Assembly: GCA_963556255.1 (NCBI GenBank)
Contig: OY744615.1
Location: 20,166,815-20,230,814, forward strand
Origin: Allolobophora icterica
Taxonomy: Eukaryota; Annelida; Clitellata; Crassiclitellata; Lumbricidae
Direction: 5' to 3'
Length of the DNA: 64,000 bases
The notes beneath the pieces were generated by a model. That model did no database searches. It saw nothing but the letters and a program-made list of their open reading frames with translations, and was not told where the DNA came from. Made by a program: the position numbers and the translations under genes. Of the stretch, positions 58,901 through 64,000 are shown piece after piece (the first letter of the stretch is position 1; every line of letters begins with the position of its first letter).

Positions 58901-61900
58901 TGGTGGACAACTCGGCCAAGCGTAGCCATGTCACAGAAGTCATGCTTAGCTGTTCTGTCCTTAGCCTGCCTCCATGCTGTATGAAGCCCAAATTTCTGGG
59001 TTGTCAGGATTGTTCAGGAATCCTTCTCAACGACTGTAGTCCAAGTAATTGTAATTTGTAACTTCTGTCGTGCCGGTGTATAACCGATGGCACACCAAAA
59101 CCATGCCGTAATCAGGTCAATATCCAGAAGATCAGCCCGTAAGACAGAGAGGCAGCCAATGGTGGATATTCAATTTGAAAGCTCTCGTTTTAAGTTGAGA
59201 ACGAAAAAAGTAAAGTAAAGTAAATATATTCTTTATTAGTACCAACTGCTTAAACCGCACTTTGGTTTACATAATAGTTTATACAAATTAAAGCATTCTT
59301 GTAAGAAATGTTTTCCTCATTAAATTGTCCGCCCTGGGTATTAATCGGTGAAATGAAAAAAGTGACTGAGCAGAGCCCACAGACACAGGGAGAGAGTTCC
59401 AAAAAGTAGGTCCACCAACTGAAAAAGCTCATTCACCAAGAACAGTTCTTGATTTAGGTACAACCAGAGAAAAATAATCAGATGACCTCGTTGAATAATG
59501 ATAGATCTGGGGAATAACAATTGATTTGAAGTATTGAGGCTGGCCAAGTAGTGCTAGGTCAGCCGCATCGTCTTCCTCAGTCCTTTGGGGGCTTGTTCAT
59601 TGTTGTCCACGGGGCTCTCAGGTAGTCCTCATCTTTTAGATGTGGCAACATGAAAATGCCATTTGCAAGAAAAAGCTCAGTCAGGGTTTCTCTATTTTGG
59701 CAGAGACTGGTACTATATGTGTCTTGCTCTGGCAAAAGGAGGCTGTTGTCCAAAAATTTAGTTTTGTATATTTTGGTCTTAAAATGATGAACAATAATTT
59801 CTGTTTAAAATGTTAAAAAAATTATTCTATCTTTATTGGTTCCAGAGATATGAATTTTAGAATGTATTGCTACTCGGAAGTACAATTTCGAGAAAAACGC
59901 ATGCAAAGTTTATTATCTTAATACAAACTCAACATAAATTGCAAAGTTTCCGTGTTTTTAACCTTAAACTTTTTGAAATCACTATGAGAAACCCACCAAA
60001 TGAGGCTATTTTTAGCAAGCTGAATGCATAAACTTTCCAATGAGGTATTACACATGGAATTCGTAACAGACTGAAGGCCATAAAATACTCTTGAAACTGG
60101 TCCCCCAAAAATTTTAAATTCTCTGATAATTTTTATCAATCACACAAATTTATAAAATTTGTCATGAAATAGGTGAAATTTTATTAAAATCAATTTTTTT
60201 CATATAATATAAGATCTTATTATTGATATACGCAAAAAAACGATAATTGAAAAATTTACACCTGATTGGTGTTTTGGCTAATTTCTCTTGTTTTATCATT
60301 GGCGACTTCTGCCTCTTTTTGCCAGAGCAAGTCACATATCTGCCAAATAATTATGAATTGTTCACACCTGTTCTAACCTTGCATATCCAAACTTCTTTAG
60401 CAACCCTTGTTCTCTGCTTTACATCATCCTCATCTTCCCTGTCTCCATCCCATAAGCAGTGGAACACTACCAGAATCTTTCTCCAGCTATCTGCACTTCA
60501 GAAGTAAATTTTCTATCTGGTATTACATAAACATCTGACATGTGCTTAGGCTACAGAATAGTGCCACTGCATCCTTTCATTCTCATGACGTTCTAAATAG
60601 ATCACAATACACTCATGTTTTACCATTATTTACCTACCTATAATTAGGAATAACCAAACCAGAGAAAGCTCACCTCCAGTTGTTCAATCACATCTTCAAT
60701 GTTGAACAGTGGGGGTGCGGGCGCCGCTTTTGGAACGGTAGCACCAGATGGAGCTGCTGGTGGTGTTTCAGCCAAAGGCAGAGCAGGTGGTGGCACCTTT
60801 GGCACTGACGCCTTGTCTGCGACTGTAAGAAGCTGTCGCTTCTGCTGCTTTGTGCTCAGCTCCTTCAGCATCTGCTGCTCAAGACAGATTTCGGCCAGTT
60901 CCTCCTCGGCAGCTTGGTAAGCCAAGAGCTGCCTCTTCTGCTTCTTCCTTGCTGACTTCGAGTCTTTGTCTAAAAATAATTAAATTAAAAATCAATCCAT
61001 CTGACCTCTTGCAATAACAAAACCACCATCAGCCACAGTTAATCCTCAAGAAGTTATCCATAAGAATGGTTCTCCACATACATGGAATCATTACATTTTT
61101 ATTGGTCTGTTAAGAAGAGAAAACTCTACCCAGCATATCAAGTTGCTTTGCTAGTGCACAAGAAACAACATAAAAGTTTAGTAGCAATCAAATCATTAAA
61201 AATAAGTTATAACAAATAAATTTCAAGTCTACATTTCTTGATTAAAATGGAAATTTGGTCAAATCAAGGATTCACGACAGCCACTAAGCAGAAATAAGCA
61301 TTGCTTCTGTGTCCCATAGTGGAATATAGGGGAGGTGGCTCATTACCTGCTCCTTGACACTTGAGCCGGCAAAGCCAGGTCAGTCCCATAAGACAGAGAG
61401 CCAGCCTATGTATAAGCAAGTTGATAGAAGAAAACCTGTTTGAGGCCAAATGACATAAGAGGCTGAGCAAAACAAACAGCCGTGTGGACAGAGTTCGAAA
61501 ATGTAGGTCTAGGTAGATGACATAGAATGATGATAGGCATGGTGGTGATCCTTCATGGGTCATACAGGATGCAGCACACAGATGTCACTGAAACCACCTG
61601 GTCAATCTGTGATGGACAGACGTTCAATTTGTAGTAAAACCTTTTCTGCTGAAAGGTCAATGTTATTTTGAAGCTCCTCCTCCCTTTTCGACAGCATGGA
61701 TAAGTCTGTAAGTGTAAGCCACGCCTGTCAATTTGAAATCTTTTATCTCCTTGAGTAGAGATGGGCATTTCCAAGGACAAGGGGCTTGAATCACATTCAG
61801 AAAATTATCAGGAAACAAAGTACACATAAAACTCACGTAAATAATCCCGAAATGCAAAACTGATCACAGTAGCAATCCGAACATGACAGAATTATTGAGC

Positions 61901-63860
61901 AAATTGCACCTTGAGACAAACTTTAAGATATAATAAGTCTCAAAAACTTGGCTAAAATGGCCGACAGACATGCATAAACTTTAATTATATTAGCACGCTT
62001 ACAACAGCTACTTCCAAGCATTCACAGATTTCCTACAACTACTCAGATACTGTGAGAAAATTAACCCTTTAACGACGAGCATGTACTAAAACATGCATGG
62101 AAAAGTAATCCCTGTCGTCATTAAAAGATTACAAGTGAAAGAAGGCAACATACTTGCAGCATTCCCTGGGCCCAGAGCTCCAGTGCCTCCACTCAGTGGC
62201 AGGGAACCAGTGCTACGACGTTTATCTGAACTCGAGGCAGAACTACGACGACTTCGGGAGGTTGGCTAAAGAAGAACAAGAACAAAGTGTACATACTGAT
62301 GACATACTCAAAGGTATGGTAAGATAATCACATACACATAAACTGAATAGTATGTTAGCACTAGCATGGCGGATGAGTCATGACGAGGATTATACTCAAT
62401 AATATATTCAACTATTCATCTATCTAGTTCACTCGGCTGTCTCTAAATATGTCCAAGTGTACCTTCACAGCACACGGCTCTACGTCTCAAACCAACAAAA
62501 CACGTTCTTTGGCGTTATCTTCCCAGATCTACAATGCCTAGCATTCACATTTTCCCACAAGATATAGAGATTCTACCAGTGCTCCAAGTGTGTGAGACTC
62601 TTGATTCACGGTTGACATAGAATCTCATTACACAATCCTGTTATTTTAACCTGTGGTAATGTCAACAGTCTCTAACTCAAGATACTCTTATGCTCTTGTT
62701 CATTCACTAGTCTTATTATGCCTAGACTATTGCAATTCAATCTCAGATTTCTTCTTTGTCACCTTCATGACTCCTTACAAGCAGATCTGTGTGCAGCTGC
62801 TCCAGTTACAGCCTTACTGTCTTAAAAATTACACTGATTATCGATTCCAACTCCGGTCCATGGTTAAGTTGCTGTCCTTGTGTACAGGGCACTTCATGGT
62901 CTAGCACCGAGCTACCTTTGTGACTTATGCATTCCACCCATGCTAAACAGCAGATAATGTGGCCCTCAAGCACTACAGACATTTCACCATTACATGACAT
63001 TACACTGTATTTAACTGCATTTAACCTACGTTGGTCTAACACAGTCTGATTGACATCAAATAACATGAAGTACTAAGAACTGCAAGGTAAGCATCTAAAA
63101 CTGATAGAAGGAAGATATAAGGGTCAAACCTGAGTTGACGGACTCCTCAAAATCTCGCCATAAGACAAAGAAGATGATCCGAAGCATTCTCCCTGTGCCA
63201 CCAATCCTCCAGCTGCACTTAGCAGAATTGGAAACTCATCTTCGTCCTCGAAAGGCAGTCGCCCATCTTGGTCTGCAGACGACACAGTTGAGGTTGTTGC
63301 AGGGCTTGCGCTGTCACACACTGTTGGCTGAGGCCTAGAGACAAACTCTGTTATAGACCCATGAACCGGCTTTGAAACAGGCACGGCCGATTTACCGTCA
63401 GAGGCTCGGCGATCCGATTTCTGTTTGTCTCTTAACCGTAACCGGTGCTCGCTTGCAATCATCCCAGGAAATTGGTTTACTGTGGATAAATGTCGGTTCA
63501 TGATGCATTCACCCGATCCGTACACTGGCATTGGCGAGGGATAAACGATCCCAGGAAACTGTGGGATTGGATACGTTGGTGGCAAAACGTGGGGATAAAT
63601 GGGACCCGTGAAGGGAGGATAGCCCGAGTTCTGGGAAGCGACTTGGGAAACTTGCGGGGAAGGAGGTAGAGATGGTGCAGGTGGGGGTCTGTACGTCGAT
63701 GGTCTTGGAGTCGACGAAAGAGCGGCAGTCGTCTGGTTTTTCCGATGAAGTGGACTGCTGTATCCACTGTCCGAATCCGCACCTTGCGTGGTCTGATCCT
63801 TTATGAAAAGCGTGTTTGGCTTCTCAGCCAGAGTCAATTGTGCCAGTTCATCATTGAAAT
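50922..63860 (-). CDS. SECISBP2L: SECIS-binding protein 2-like (selenocysteine insertion), ten exons, N-terminus outside the window
   Basis: Exons, 5' to 3': 63130-63860, 62154-62265, 60674-60969, 58086-58235, 57259-57373, 55815-56019, 54910-55015, 53792-53906, 52536-52690 and 50922-51830. Every junction has GT-AG borders and the phases agree throughout, giving 963 residues plus a partial first codon. SECIS-binding protein 2 recognises the kink-turn of SECIS hairpins in selenoprotein mRNA 3' UTRs and brings eEFSec to recode UGA. The Sec-incorporation region shows FPNKKKPSSLKR joined to VILKEREAKK. The RNA-binding part begins KIHSRRFREYCNQVL and continues RFQDRLY. The L7Ae domain has FVLGLREVTKHLKLGKLKCI, IISPN and VPFVFALGRRALGR. 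The long acidic tail (EESGEEEEEEEEVDED) is like that of the SBP2L branch. Invertebrates may have one ancestral gene, so the symbol SECISBP2 is also possible. All transposons fall in introns. Confidence 0.95.
52160..52320. repeat. dispersed repeat in a SECISBP2L intron
   Basis: Direct-orientation partner of 48298-48480. It lies within the last intron (51831-52535). Confidence 0.75.
52536..55015 (-). CDS. SECISBP2L: SECISBP2L L7Ae RNA-binding exons (54910-55015, 53792-53906, 52536-52690)
   Basis: The three exons give YCNQVLDKEIDDCCTELLQD, AKSKRKFVLGLREVTKHLKL and GLDDALNTIIEMSQKQDVPF, ending in SVVGVFSYEGSE. This is the bipartite RNA-binding domain: the lysine-rich lead-in and the L7Ae core with its glycine-rich RNA contact IQSKGG. 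All key positions of the family that I can check are present, so SECIS binding is probably intact. Confidence 0.94.
52841..52902. repeat. (CAGA)n microsatellite
   Basis: About 15 tetranucleotide copies in the SECISBP2L intron upstream of exon 52536-52690. Confidence 0.97.
55110..55400. repeat. degenerate repeat, related pieces near 58870-59050 and 59570-59610
   Basis: Shared words include cctccatg(t/c)tgtatg, actctagtccaag-like and gaggcttgttcattg. The copies are short and diverged and lie in SECISBP2L introns. They are probably fragments of a retroposon. Confidence 0.45.
56395..57128. mobile_element. 734-bp hAT-type element with TAGGGTTGTTAA end in a SECISBP2L intron
   Basis: The ends TAGGGTTGTTAATATCGG and CCGTTTAACATCCCTA are inverted. 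A perfect 8-bp duplication TTCGTAAG lies at 56387-56394 and 57129-57136. Several copies of aaccgataatcg lie inside each end. No transposase frame is present. It lies in the intron between exons 57259-57373 and 55815-56019. Confidence 0.94.
57259..58235 (-). CDS. SECISBP2L: SECISBP2L Sec-incorporation-domain exons (58086-58235 and 57259-57373)
   Basis: Two exons joined in phase 0: ...KKKPSSLKR and VILKEREAKK.... In vertebrate SBP2 the AKKPTSLKKIILKER-like string is a hallmark of the Sec incorporation domain. The later exon ends SEG with a split codon leading into 55815-56019, which is rich in SPxS repeats (MSPVSQMSPINMSPLSGSP). Confidence 0.9.
57455..57530 (-). repeat. duplicated TTAC-tailed retroposon end
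   Basis: The 37-bp unit aatcctaaataagtaag plus tatattctttattgacc is present twice in tandem. On the minus strand it ends AATAAAGAATATACTTACTTA. The same tail is seen in plus orientation at 57930-57965 and in other places (10590, 36833, 59210). Confidence 0.65.
58425..58626. mobile_element. hAT-type MITE (CATAGGCGTAA family), best copy
   Basis: The ends CACAGGCGTAATTTGTGG and CTAAAGTTACGCCCCCTG are inverted. A perfect 8-bp duplication GTGACAGG lies at 58417-58424 and 58627-58634. It is related to 11213-11596 and 13334-13537. It sits in the SECISBP2L intron next to exon 58086-58235. Confidence 0.93.
58627..60673. other. SECISBP2L intron, no gene
   Basis: It contains fragments of degenerate repeat (58870-59050), a minus-strand TTAC-tailed retroposon end (59210-59275), and A/T-rich sequence. 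I see no further exons. Confidence 0.6.
60674..60969 (-). CDS. SECISBP2L: SECISBP2L exon (basic, coiled-coil-like, then FNIEDVIEQLE)
   Basis: It enters in phase 1 from the serine/arginine-rich exon 62154-62265 (SRSRRSSASSSDKRR). The exon reads KDSKSARKKQKRQLLAYQ, an acidic/Gln-rich helix (EEELAEICLEQQMLKEL), then a Pro/Ala stretch and FNIEDVIEQLE before GAG|gtgagc. The last motif corresponds to the hydrophobic LDLGxMLxALE box of vertebrate proteins. Confidence 0.88.
62640..63060 (+). mobile_element. LINE reverse transcriptase C-terminal fragment in a SECISBP2L intron
   Basis: The plus strand reads YALVHSLVLLCLDYCNS, typical of the LVxSLVxSRLDYCNxL motif of CR1/L2-like LINEs. After frameshifts comes ALHGLAPSYLCDLCIPPML. 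It is antisense to the gene and confined to the intron between 62265 and 63130. Confidence 0.85.
63130..63860 (-). CDS. SECISBP2L: SECISBP2L exon (N-terminal part, first exon in the window)
   Basis: The acceptor is ttctattgcag and the donor is CAG then gtttga. It starts with a split codon and then FNDELAQLTLAEKP. It contains a DSDSGYSSPLHRK motif, a proline-rich segment (PSTYRPPPAPSLPPSP), and near the end FEDEDEFPILLSA, which resembles the EEFPxL motif seen in vertebrate SBP2 proteins. The exons encoding the true start lie beyond 64000. Confidence 0.9.
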
Positions 63861-64000
63861 CTGCAATAGAACCGTCATGGTATACAGATAAAGAATCTCA
63901 CAGTCTGACAAGCACCAAAACTGCAGACTACAGCACAAATACAGGAAAGTATACGCGTGTAGGAGGCAAAAATGGAGAAAATACTCGAGACCTTTGAATG
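63861..64000. other. SECISBP2L intron at the window edge
   Basis: It continues upstream of the acceptor of exon 63130-63860. No exon is visible up to the window end. Confidence 0.6.

Overview
This is a eukaryotic genomic window, most likely from a marine invertebrate deuterostome and perhaps an echinoderm. The reasons are split genes with GT-AG introns, sparse coding sequence, very many transposon relics and simple repeats, and a recurrent TAGGCCTA-type word that I associate with echinoderm genomes. The taxon is inference; the repeats and genes are read from the sequence.

Only one large host gene is certain. A SECISBP2/SECISBP2L orthologue (SECIS RNA-binding protein for selenocysteine insertion) lies on the minus strand in ten exons, 63860 to 50922. 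Its 5' exons are beyond the right edge, and all ten exons join in consistent phase through to the stop. A second good gene is a two-exon protein with two PC4/SUB1-type single-stranded DNA-binding domains (21968 to 20852, minus), with its own TATA-like box and poly(A) signal. A retrocopied, frameshifted coatomer zeta (COPZ) pseudogene sits at 30277-29788 (minus). A possible four-exon small membrane protein (46210-43774, minus) and a lone terminal-exon candidate (49951-49544, minus) are tentative.

Most of the remainder is mobile or repetitive DNA. (a) At least fifteen insertions are bounded by terminal inverted repeats and perfect or 7/8-matching 8-bp target duplications. Most start CAG, CA or TAG and fit the hAT superfamily; one of them, at 90-2413, has different ends and its superfamily is left open. 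Several are nested. Three belong to one family with long GACCAAGACC arrays. One 2.3-kb copy carries a decayed hAT-type transposase. (b) Decayed non-LTR retrotransposons occur at 23.3-24.7, 25.2-29.2 and 33.8-36.7 kb, plus many 3'-end fragments. (c) A 2.1-kb foldback element at 7926-10010 is built of about 165-bp repeats. (d) Ancient satellite-like DNA fills 17.5-20.8 kb, and a roughly 190-bp satellite occupies 22.1-23.2 kb. (e) Long microsatellites are (ATT)n, (ATAC)n, (CT)n and (CAGA)n.

Layout: 0-17 kb transposons and minisatellites; 17.5-23.2 kb satellites around the PC4 gene; 23.2-36.7 kb nested LINEs, hAT elements and the COPZ retrocopy; 37-42 kb mostly unassigned; 43.8-46.2 kb tentative membrane-protein gene; 46.5-49.4 kb repeats; 50.9-63.9 kb SECISBP2L, with hAT and LINE insertions confined to its introns. 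Nothing suggests operons, CRISPR or prokaryotic systems. I found no wholly new biological system. The most distinctive material is the array-bearing hAT family, the foldback repeat with nuclear-receptor-like half-sites, and the PC4 tandem-domain gene.
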